Below, one piece after another: positions 17,839-27,485 of a DNA stretch of 64,000 nt. The stretch's first letter is position 1; the number at the start of each line of letters is the position of its first letter. The DNA is from Pseudomonas sp. B21-028. GTDB taxonomy: Bacteria; Pseudomonadota; Gammaproteobacteria; Pseudomonadales; Pseudomonadaceae. The stretch lies in NCBI RefSeq assembly GCF_024749045.1, contig NZ_CP087184.1, positions 3,906,001 to 3,970,000 of the forward strand, given 5' to 3'. The notes under the pieces were generated by a model. It saw nothing but the letters and a program-made list of their open reading frames with translations. It had not been told where the DNA came from and did no database searches. The translations under genes were made by a program, and so were the position numbers.

Positions 17839-19575
17839 ATGTCTGATAAAAAGCCCTCCCTGCGCTCGGCCCAATGGTTTGGAACCGCCGACAAAAATGG
17901 CTTCATGTACCGCAGCTGGATGAAAAATCAGGGCATCGCCGACCATCAGTTCCATGGCAAGCCGATCATCGGTATCTGCAACACCTGGTCAGAGCTGACC
18001 CCGTGCAATGCGCATTTCCGGCAGATCGCCGAGCACGTCAAGCGCGGAGTGATCGAAGCCGGGGGCTTCCCGGTGGAATTCCCGGTGTTTTCCAACGGTG
18101 AATCGAACCTGCGCCCTACCGCCATGCTGACCCGCAACCTGGCGAGCATGGACGTGGAAGAGGCCATTCGCGGCAACCCGATCGACGGCGTGGTGCTGCT
18201 CACCGGCTGCGACAAGACCACCCCCGCCCTGCTGATGGGCGCCGCCAGCTGTGACGTACCGGCCATCGTCGTCACCGGTGGCCCGATGCTCAACGGCAAG
18301 CACAAGGGCCAGGACATCGGTTCGGGCACGGTGGTCTGGCAATTGAGCGAACAGGTGAAGGCCGGCACCATCACCCTCGACGATTTCCTCGCGGCCGAGG
18401 GCGGCATGTCCCGCTCGGCCGGTACCTGCAACACCATGGGGACCGCCTCGACGATGGCCTGCATGGCCGAAGCCCTCGGCACGTCGCTGCCCCATAACGC
18501 CGCGATTCCGGCCGTGGATGCGCGTCGCTATGTCCTGGCCCATATGTCCGGCATGCGCGCCGTGGAAATGGTTCGTGAAGACTTGCGGCTGTCGAAGATC
18601 CTGACCAAGGAAGCTTTTGAAAACGCCATCCGCGTCAATGCGGCCATCGGTGGCTCCACCAACGCGGTGATCCATCTCAAAGCCATCGCCGGGCGTATCG
18701 GCGTGCAACTGGACCTGGACGACTGGACCCGCATCGGTCGTGGCATGCCGACCATCGTCGACCTGCAACCGTCCGGACGCTTCCTGATGGAAGAGTTCTA
18801 CTACGCCGGTGGCCTGCCCGCCGTGCTACGTCGCCTCGGTGAAGCCAACCTGATCCCCCACCCGGACGCCCTGACCGTCAACGGCAAAAGCCTCGGCGAA
18901 AACACCAAGGAAGCCCCGATCTACGGTCAGGACGAAGTCATCCGCACCCTGGACAACCCGATCCGCGCCGATGGCGGTATCTGCGTACTGCGCGGCAATC
19001 TGGCGCCATTGGGAGCGGTGCTCAAACCCTCCGCCGCCACCCCCGAGCTGATGCAGCATCGCGGTCGCGCGGTGGTGTTCGAGAACTTCGACGAGTACAA
19101 GGCGCGGATCAACGACCCGGAACTGGATGTGGATGCCGACTCGATCCTGGTCATGAAGAACTGCGGGCCCAAGGGTTACCCAGGCATGGCCGAAGTGGGC
19201 AACATGGGCTTGCCGGCCAAGCTGCTGGCCCAGGGCGTGACCGACATGGTGCGAATTTCCGATGCACGCATGAGCGGCACCGCCTATGGCACCGTGGTGC
19301 TGCACGTGGCACCAGAGGCCGCGGCCGGCGGTCCTCTTGCAGCGGTCAAGGAAGGTGATTTCATCGAGCTGGATTGCGCCAGCGGCCGGCTGCACCTGGA
19401 CATTTCCGATGCCGAACTGGCCGCGCGCCTGGCCGACCTGACCCCGCCCCAGCAACTGCTGGTGGGCGGCTACCGTCAGCTGTACATAGACCATGTACTG
19501 CAAGCGGACCAGGGCTGCGATTTCGACTTCCTGGTGGGCTGCCGCGGCGCCGAGGTGCCGCGACACTCCCATTGA
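17839..19575 (+). CDS. IlvD/Edd-family dehydratase, probable L-arabinonate dehydratase
   Basis: A 578-residue iron-sulfur dehydratase. The cluster-binding cysteines are all visible: Cys47 ('GICNTWSE'), Cys124 ('TGCDKTTPA') and Cys197 ('SAGTCNTMGTAS'), with the C-terminal Mg-binding and serine region 'MKNCGPKGYPGMAEVG' and 'DARMSGTAYGT'. The motif set fits the pentonate/hexonate sub-branch (L-arabinonate and related aldonates) better than IlvD or Edd. It probably dehydrates L-arabinonate to 2-keto-3-deoxy-L-arabonate, feeding the AraD1-like protein and the semialdehyde dehydrogenase on the opposite strand. Exact substrate remains inferred; L-fuconate or D-galactonate are alternatives. The start is preceded by AAGAGAA. 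Confidence 0.88.
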   Translation: MSDKKPSLRSAQWFGTADKNGFMYRSWMKNQGIADHQFHGKPIIGICNTWSELTPCNAHFRQIAEHVKRGVIEAGGFPVEFPVFSNGESNLRPTAMLTRNLASMDVEEAIRGNPIDGVVLLTGCDKTTPALLMGAASCDVPAIVVTGGPMLNGKHKGQDIGSGTVVWQLSEQVKAGTITLDDFLAAEGGMSRSAGTCNTMGTASTMACMAEALGTSLPHNAAIPAVDARRYVLAHMSGMRAVEMVREDLRLSKILTKEAFENAIRVNAAIGGSTNAVIHLKAIAGRIGVQLDLDDWTRIGRGMPTIVDLQPSGRFLMEEFYYAGGLPAVLRRLGEANLIPHPDALTVNGKSLGENTKEAPIYGQDEVIRTLDNPIRADGGICVLRGNLAPLGAVLKPSAATPELMQHRGRAVVFENFDEYKARINDPELDVDADSILVMKNCGPKGYPGMAEVGNMGLPAKLLAQGVTDMVRISDARMSGTAYGTVVLHVAPEAAAGGPLAAVKEGDFIELDCASGRLHLDISDAELAARLADLTPPQQLLVGGYRQLYIDHVLQADQGCDFDFLVGCRGAEVPRHSH

Positions 19576-19586
19576 CCATCAGCCCC

Positions 19587-19700
19587 TGTGGGGCTTTTGT
19601 GGGAGCTGAGCTTGCTCGCGATAGCGGTGTAACAGACAACAGAGATGTTGACTGGAAAGGCCTCATCGCGAGCAAGCTCAGCTCCCACAAAAGCCCCACA
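19587..19700. terminator. Long perfect inverted repeat (REPIN variant), probable bidirectional terminator
   Basis: Arms of about 36 bp (19587-19622 and 19665-19700) are fully complementary and begin 'tgtggggcttttgtggg'. The core is a REP variant (gtgggagctgagcttgctcgcgat). It starts just after the dehydratase stop at 19575 and could end its transcript and shield the regulator gene. Confidence 0.6.
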
Positions 19701-19798
19701 ATGGATCGGCATCTAAATCAAAAATCGCACTAGCGACCCGCCCTCGCTGCGCCTGCTATCATGCGCAGCATCTCCCCCACAGGATCGCGCCGCGCCCC

Positions 19799-20518
19799 AT
19801 GGATTACCGCAAACCCTCCGACCGCAAAAGCATGCACGCACGCATCGTCCAGGAACTGGGCATGCAGATCGTGTCCGGACGCTTCAAGCCCGACGACAAA
19901 TTGCCCGCCGAAGCCTTGCTGTGCGAGGAATACGCCGTGAGCCGTCCGGTACTGCGTGAAGCCACGCGGGTATTGGTCGCCAAGGGCCTGGTGTATTCGC
20001 GGCCGCGAGTGGGCACGGTGGTCAAGGCCCGGCGTGAATGGCACATGCTTGACCCGGACGTGCTGCACTGGCTGATGCAGAGCAGCCCGCAGAACGAATT
20101 CTTCGGGTTGCTCACCAGCGTGCGCAGCATCATCGAACCGGCCGCCGCCGCCCTGGCCGCACAGTTCGCCACCGACGCCGACATCGCATCCATCCGCGAA
20201 GCCTACGAGCGCATGGACGCGGCACCGACGCCCGAAGCCCTGCTGCAACCGGACCTGGATTTCCATAGCCGGATCGCCGACGCCACCCACAACGACCTGC
20301 TCGCCAACCTGTGCAACATGTTGTCGGTGGCCATCGCCGAAGCGCTCAAGCACTCCAACCAGCGACCCAACCTGCATGAACTGGCGATGCCACGGCACAA
20401 GGCGATCCTCACCGCCATCGAGAACCGTGACGCCCTCGGCGCCCGCCATGCGACGCTGGTGCAACTGGATGATGCCCGCAGTGCACTGAACGTGGTGCTG
20501 GGCAACGACCACAGCTGA
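19799..20518 (+). CDS. GntR-family regulator with FCD domain
   Basis: A 239-residue FadR-subfamily regulator. The winged helix spans about residues 10-75 ('VSGRFKPDDKLPAEALLCEEYAVSRPVLREATRVL' features, then 'SRPRVGTVV'). The all-helical FCD ligand domain spans about 95-230 and contains the metal-coordinating set 'DLDFHSRIADATHNDLL' and the histidine region 'PRHKAILTAIENRDALGARHAT'. It follows the dehydratase gene, so it most likely represses the sugar-acid cluster through the two TNGTNNNACNA sites upstream of that gene and is released by a pathway sugar acid. Confidence 0.9.
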   Translation: MDYRKPSDRKSMHARIVQELGMQIVSGRFKPDDKLPAEALLCEEYAVSRPVLREATRVLVAKGLVYSRPRVGTVVKARREWHMLDPDVLHWLMQSSPQNEFFGLLTSVRSIIEPAAAALAAQFATDADIASIREAYERMDAAPTPEALLQPDLDFHSRIADATHNDLLANLCNMLSVAIAEALKHSNQRPNLHELAMPRHKAILTAIENRDALGARHATLVQLDDARSALNVVLGNDHS

Positions 20519-20659
20519 TCCTCCGCCATCGTTGCCGAACAGGCCTGGCACACTCCTTCCCTGGCGCGGTGGTATCTATCTACCACCCGCACCAGACTGA
20601 GCAGTCGATACTTTTCTCGCCGTCATCCCGACGGCCATGTTTTGTGAAAAGGACTTCTC

Positions 20660-23600
20660 ATGACCGCCCCCTCCTCTGCCGGTTCGATCCCCGCGCTGGC
20701 CCAAAGTGTCAGCCTGCAATTCGCCAGTCGCCCGACCCTCGAACAGGTCGCCCGGCGCATGCTCGAACAAGCGATCAAGAAAAGAGACCCCTGGCTGGAG
20801 ATCGACCTCTCCAAGACACAATTGGCAATGCCGGACCCAGCCACCCGCGGTTGGCATTTCCGGCCCTTGATGTCCGCGGTCCTCGATTACCTGGCCAGCG
20901 GCACGCCCCCGGACTTCGACCCACAGGGAGCACTTGACTGTTTTCTCTCCGACAGCCCGCCACGCCGCCTTTGGTCAGGCGCTCGGGGACTGGACATGCA
21001 GCTCATCAAGAAATCCATACTTGAACTGGCCTGGACACTGCCGATCGGGCTGGAAGATGCGCTGGTCCGCTACTGGAACGAGGACATCGGCAGCGCTGAC
21101 CAAACCGCTGCGAGCAGCCGCTGGCGCTGGCTCAGCGACGTACTCAGGAACACATTGAGCATCCGCGGGCTGCAACAGCCCGGGCTCACGGATACGGCGC
21201 GGGAGGCCCTGGACCAGATTGTCCGTTGGCCGGACCGGGCGCTGCGCTTATGTCTCGACCGACAGGCACCTGTGTACGCCTACCAACTGGAAACCTGGCT
21301 CACCCGGGGCGCCAGCCGCAGCGTGCTGGTCAGCGGCAATATCCTCCTGGTCCGCGTCAAGAACGGCAGCACCGAACTCCTGCTGTGCAGCCCCGGCAAC
21401 GCCGTGCAGTCCTTTGCCTGCCTGGAGGCCTTCAACCAGCATTGGGGCGAATGGATTGCCAGCCTGTACACCGTCGACACCATCACCTGCCAACGCTACG
21501 AGATCAGCGGCAACGTCTTCGAGCGCCAGGCGGCGCTGTTGCTGGAGCAGCAATTGGCCGACCTGAAGGCTGTGCGACTGCCCGCCCGGATCGACCTGCC
21601 GGAGCTGAAGCGCCTCTACGCCGACTTGAGCGACCCGGCCCGCTCGCTGCTGGAGGCGCCCCGACCGTCGCCCGACACCTCGTTACGCCTTGGGCCGCTG
21701 TTGCCCGAATGGCTGAAAAACGCCTCCATCGTCGACCAGACGACATTCCAGCACTACAGCCTGGCCCTGGCCAGCGCCAAAAGGCGCCACCAGGGCCAGA
21801 CCTTCCTCGGCGGCATCGACGACATCAAGGCCTTTACCGCCGACGCCTTGCTCAGTCGCCTGCGGGATGCCAACGACAGCCGCGCGGACAAGCTGCCATC
21901 GAGCCGCTACCAGCCCGACGATGTGCTGCTGACGTTCAGCGTGTCCGCAGGCTATCCGGGAACCATCGGTCTGACCGAGAAACGGCAGATGAGCCTCACC
22001 GAACTGGCCATCCACAATCTCGTCGCCCGCCCCAGCGGCACTTTCACCCTCAGCCATCGCCTGGGCCAGACGCTGCCGGCCTGGCTGACGCCGGGGTTCA
22101 TAACCCGGTTGATCGAACAGGTCGATATTGGCGCGACCTATCCTCGCTATTTGCAACAGCACTTACTCGGCGAATCGCCCCAGGCACAGAACCGGCAACG
22201 AATCTTCGCCGAGCAGCTCCCGGCGCAACTGATGCTCGAAGCCCTGAAGCAGAACCTGAACCACGAAAACGGCATGACCCGCCAGGGCCTGCGCCGGTTG
22301 GAAGCCGTCCTCCAGCCCGACGCGGCGGGCCAGCAGGTCGACGGTCGCCCGGTGGTCATTCGCCACCTGGGTCTGCTGCGCAAGCCCCAAGCCCAGCCCG
22401 ATATCGTGAGCAACATGTTCATCATCGAAGCGCAGGACATCACTAGCGGCCCGCACCTGTTGTATCGGCCGCTCTACGCGCCCTCGCTGCAGGAGTTCGC
22501 GACACGCGAAGCATTGCTGCAGGCCATTGCCGCCCCTGGGAAACTGCAGGAAAGCCTCCTGACCTGGTTGCCCGACGCCGCACGCCCGATCTACGCCAAC
22601 GGCGGATTCCTGGAACCGCATATCGTGCGGTTCTTCAGCGGTGACGAATTCAGTGTTCCCGACAAACCCGCCCCAGCCACCCTCGCCGTCGACGATACCC
22701 GCGGCGAGCTGCTGCAATCGCTGCACAACGGCGAGCTGATGCAGTACCTCTACGGTTGCAACGCCCAGGCCCTGGTCACCCAGGCCGACCGGGACTCGGT
22801 GTCCAACAGCGAGAGCCGCTGGGCGGTGTTGCTCGAAGGTGGCGGCCTGTTGTTCAACACCTTGCTGTTTCCCTTGCTGCGCGGCCCGGCCATGACCACC
22901 GTCTGGCTCTGGAACCTGATGGCCAGCGCCCAACAGGACATTCCGGCGCTGACCGGCGAGGACCCGGTGGCCCGGGAGCTTGCTGCAGTCGATCTGCTGG
23001 TCAACCTGACCCTGCTGGTGAGCCAACTGCCCTCCGGCCATGGGCCAGCGGCGCGGGCGAGCGTGCCCGAATCGATTAAGGAACAAGCCATGCGCCCCCC
23101 CGCGCCACGCGCCATTGCCGAGCAGTGGCCTGCACCGGCGGCGCCCATCCTCTTGGAGGGTACCGTGACAGTGCCTGACGCCAACATCAATACGGGTGGG
23201 CGCCTGGACTTCAATTTCGTCAGGGCCGGTGGCCAACCGACGCCGCAACAACGGGCGCGATTGCAGCATTTGCAAGTGCCACGCCCCACCTCGCCACCCG
23301 ACCCCATTGAGAACGGCCCGTTCAAAGGCCTGTACGTGATCGACAGCAAATAGCATGCCGAGGTCGAAGGCGCCTTCTATCGAGTCACGCCCGAATACGA
23401 TGGTAGTGCAACCATCGTCGACCCACTCGCTCCGCTCGACGTCGACAAGAACGGCCCGCCGTTGCGAGTCGATGCCCAGGGCCATTGGCACCTGGATCTG
23501 CGTTTGCGCCTGCTCGGCGGTTCACCGCCCAAGCGGGTGGAAGCACAGCGCCGTATCAACCTGGAGCGGGCCCAACAGTTGACCGATGAATTCGACCAGT

Positions 23601-25354
23601 TAGTGGCACGAGATGCCGATCGACAAAAAGCCCTGGACGTGGCCCTGCAAGTCATGACCCGGACCGAGGAAGGCGGCAACTACACCGAAGCCCAGCGGGC
23701 GGCGAAACGCAAGATTTTCTATGACCTGCTCCAGGAGCAGACCGAGATGTACCTGACGCTGGCGAACAGTGCGGCCGAACGCACCAGCCTGGGCATCGGT
23801 TTTCCATCTGGCTACATGCACGTGCTCATGGAAAACTTGATCAACAATGCTCGCAAGGCATTCCTGATCACCGAAAAGGAGCGCGTGGCCCTCTATCGGA
23901 CACATCCCCAGTATGGAGAGCATGGCGACATCAGAGAAATTCTCGCCCGCGACTTCGAAGCCTACATGAAGTTTCTCGACACCAAGAGCGACATCAATGA
24001 CCGAGCGACCCACTGGCTGGAACTCAAGGACGATTACCTCGAGCGGCTATTGAACCTCGATGCGTCGGGCGCACGAGCGTTCGAACGGCTGACCCGCAAC
24101 CGCCCCCTGGACGAGAGAAATGCCATCGGCAGCAAAATCCTGCAACTCGCCACGCTCCCCATACTGTCGGTGAAAAACCGGCAACCCCTCCTGGCCGACC
24201 GCATGCTTCGCATTCTCATGCCATTGATGGAGCACATGCGTTCTCACGACTACCTGAGAAGCTACGACCCCTCCCCGTCGGAAAAGCTCGAAGTGCTGGA
24301 AAGCCTGACCGAGCACTACGGCAAGACTCTGGATACGTTGAAAGGGACAAAAGCCCTTTATCTGGATGACATCAACGAATCCTATTTCGACAGACTGGTC
24401 AAACTGGTCGAGGGCCTTTACCAGGACGTCTCCGGAAAACTCGCCGCTGAAATCAAACCCGAGCCAAAGCCGCGCAAGCGCGCGCCGAAACGCCCCAGGA
24501 CCGGCGCCGGGCTCTCGCAGAAAAAGTTGATCAGGACCCGCCACAATGGCGTCTTGATCGGCGACCTGAAACCCGCCGGCACGAGCCTGCCAATCGAAGT
24601 CGTCGAGATGCGTTCCGAAGGCGACAACCAGATACTTGCCACCTATTCGCGCCACGAGGATGTCTGGGACGTGGTCGATGTACGCCGCCCGACCCCGGCG
24701 CCCCAGACGCGATCGATCAAGGCGATCCGGGCCCATGCACGAGAATTGCTGGACGAGCTGGGCAAGCGTATGAACCGCGCTGAAAGCTACAAGACCCACT
24801 GCCGCCATCCTCAGGAAATCGAGGAAATCCTCAACAATGAGGCGAGTCACTTCCGCACGCTTTCCGAAGAGCTCGACCGGGCGCTCACCGCATCGCCAGC
24901 CTCGCGCACTCCGGCAACCGAAGCGCTGGGCCGACTGCTGTCAGACGCCGCCACCCAGCTGACCACCAAGGGCAGCGACCTGCGCACCGAATTGAGCCTG
25001 AAACTGCCGCCCACCGACGGCAACCTTCGCTTCCTGTTCGAGAAGAACCTGATCCAGGTGGCCCGGCTCGGCGACCGCACGGCTCTGCAAGGAACCCGCA
25101 AGGATTTCCTCCAGGAATACGCCATCAACGACCGTGACGGTTTTCCGATCTGGTACGCGCACTTTCATTACGCAGCGGCCGACACGCCGAAAGACAACTT
25201 CAGCGTCGCGCACCTCAAGACCAAGGAACAACGCAAGGAGCACTACCACTCAATGCTGGCCAAAGCCACCAGCCCTTATGCGGTGGTGAATGTTCATCGA
25301 GGACAGATCAGCAAGTCGATGGCGCAGGGCAGGTTCTTGCCGCTGGCGCCTTGA
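20660..25354 (+). pseudogene. Giant DUF6543 / dermonecrotic-toxin-like protein gene interrupted by an in-frame TAG
   Basis: One continuous frame of about 1564 codons, broken only by TAG at 23351-23353. The first part (897 residues from ATG 20660, RBS AAGGA) shows the DUF6543/dermonecrotic toxin N-terminal domain layout: 'VARRMLEQAIKKRDP', 'GPHLLYRPLYAPSLQEF' and 'NALVTQ'-like regions typical of these large Pseudomonas proteins. After the TAG the same frame continues 'HAEVEGAFYRVTPEYDG' without any gap in coding character, then 630 codons from a possible restart at 23462, ending in the conserved 'HFHYAAADTPKDNFSVAHL' tail. A CAG to TAG change would explain the break. Function in the family is thought to be toxin-like or contact-related, but is not established for this branch. 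No dedicated secretion gene is adjacent. Confidence 0.75.
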
Positions 25355-25382
25355 TTGCCATCGACAGAAGCTAGGCGCCGTT

Positions 25383-27485
25383 CCTGTGGCGAGGGGATTC
25401 ATCCCCGCTGGACTGCAAAGCAGTCCCATACCTGACACACCGGAGTGTCAGGTTGATTGAGGTGGCAGAGTTGGGGTCGCTTCGCGACCCAGCGGGGATG
25501 AATCCCCTCGCCACAGGGTGATTTGCCAGGCTGATCCATCAATGGGCAAATCAGGAACCGCGCCAACGCCGGCAGCAGCCACAGCGCCGAACATGTCCCA
25601 CAGCAACATGAAGGTGACGCTGCTCCTGTGGCGAGGGGATTCATCCCCGCCGGACTGCAAAGCAGTCCCAAAACCTGACACACCGGAGTGTCAGTTAATT
25701 GAGATGGCAGAGTTGGGGTCGCTTCGCAACCCAGCGGGGATAAATCCCCTCGCCACAGGGTGACTCGCCAGGCTCATCCATCAAAGGGCAAATCAGGAAC
25801 TGCGCCAGCGCCGGCAGCAGCCACAGCGCGCCGAACATGTTCCACAACAACATGAAGGTGACGCTGCTCCTGTGGCGAGGGGATTTATCCCCGCTGGACT
25901 GCAAAGCAGTCCCAAAACCTGACACACCGGAGTGTCAGGTTGATTGAGGTGCCAGAGTTGGGGTCGCTTCGCGACCCAGCGGGGATAAATCCCCTCGCCA
26001 CAGGGTGATTCGCCAGGCTTATCCATCAATGGGCAAATCAGAAACCGCGCCAACGCCGGCAGCAGCCACAGCGCGCCCTCATGTCCCACAGCAACATGAA
26101 GGTGACGCTGCTCCTGTGGCGAGGGGATTTATCCCCGCTGGACTGCAAAGCAGTCCCAAAACCTGACACACCAGTGTGTCAGGTTGATTGAGGTGCCAGA
26201 GTTGGGGTCGCTTCGCAACCCAGCGGGGATGAATCCCCTCGCCACAGGGTGACTCGCCAGGCTCATCCATCAAAGGGCAAATCAGGAACCGCGCCAACGC
26301 TGGCAGCAGCCACAGCGCCGAACATGTCCCACAGCAACATGAAGGTGACGCTGCTCTCGTGGCGAGGGGATTCATCCCCGCCGGACTGCAAAGCAGTCCC
26401 AAAACCTGACACACCGGAGTGTCAGGTTGATTGAGGTGCCAGAGTTGGGGTCGCTTCGCGACCCAGCGGGGATGAATCCCCTCGCCACAGGGTGACTCGC
26501 CAGGCTTATCCATCAATGGGCAAATCAGGAACCGCGCCAACGCCGGCAGCAGCCACAGCGCCGAACATGTCCCACAGCAACATGAAGGTGACGCTGCTCT
26601 CGTGGCGAGGGGATTCATCCCCGCCGGACTGCAAAGCAGTCCCAAAACCTGACACACCGGAGTGTCAGGTTGATTGAGGTGCCAGAGTTGGGGTCGCTTC
26701 GCGACCCAGCGGGGATGAATCCCCTCGCCACAGGGTGATTTGCCAGGCTCATCCATCAAAGGGCAAATCAGGAACCGCTCCAGCGCCGGCAGCGGCCACA
26801 GCGCGCCCTCATGTCCCACAGCAACATGAAGGTGACGCTGCTCCTGTGGCGAGGGGATTTATCCCCGCTGGACTGCAAAGCAGTCCCAAAACCTGACACA
26901 TCAGTGTGTCAGGTTAATTGAGATGGCAGAGTTGGGGTCGCTTCGCAACCCAGCGGGGATGAATCCCCTCGCCACAGGGTGATTTGCCAGGCTTATCCAT
27001 CAATGGGCAAATCAGGAACCGCGCCAACGCCGGCAGCAGCCACAGCGCCGAACATGTCCCACAGCAACATGAAGGTGACGCTGCTCTTGTGGCGAGGGGA
27101 TTTATCCCCGCTGGACTGCAAAGCAGTCCCAAAACCTGACACACCAGTGTGTCAGGTTAATTGAGGTGGCAGAGTTGGGGTCGCTTCGCAACCCAGCGGG
27201 GATGAATCCCCTCGCCACAGGGTGATTTGCCAGGCTTATCCATCAATGGGCAAATCAGGAACCGCGCCAACGCCGGCAGCAGCCACAGCGCCGAACATGT
27301 CCCACAGCAACATGAAGGTGACGCTGCTCCTGTGGCGAGGGGATTTATCCCCGCTGGACTGCAAAGCAGTCCCAAAACCTGACACATCAGTGTGTCAGGT
27401 TAATTGAGGTGGCAGAGTTGGGGTCGCTTCGCGACCCAGCGGGGATAAATCCCCTCGCCACAGGGTGATTTGCCAGGCTCATTCA
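25383..27485. repeat. Tandem array, ~243-bp unit, built from the 3' end of the RND transporter gene plus a REPIN
   Basis: Nine starts of the block '(c)ctgtggcgaggggatt' occur at about 25383, 25625, 25869, 26113, 26356, 26599, 26843, 27086 and 27329, a period of 242-244 bp. Each unit has two parts. The first is a GTGGCGAGGGGAT-class REPIN with internal hairpins (ggactgcaaagcagtcc; ctgacacaccggagtgtcag; gggtcgcttcgcgaccc). The second is about 100 bp copied from the end of the exporter gene at 27486, including its stop codon, with a deletion of about 36 bp relative to the genuine gene. Copies differ by a few bases. Because 243 is a multiple of 3, long repetitive open frames appear on both strands (for example 26079-26819 minus) and should not be called genes. 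Confidence 0.92.

Noticed and set aside
26079..26819. 246-codon repetitive protein in the 243-bp array
   Set aside because: The frame stays open only because the unit length is a multiple of 3; no start signal, and the content is copies of gene 3' end plus REPIN.
25383..27485. CRISPR-like regular repeats
   Set aside because: The 243-bp units are contiguous tandem copies with palindromic REPINs, no unique spacers and no cas genes nearby. The same applies to the 134-bp array at 11.6-13.5 kb.
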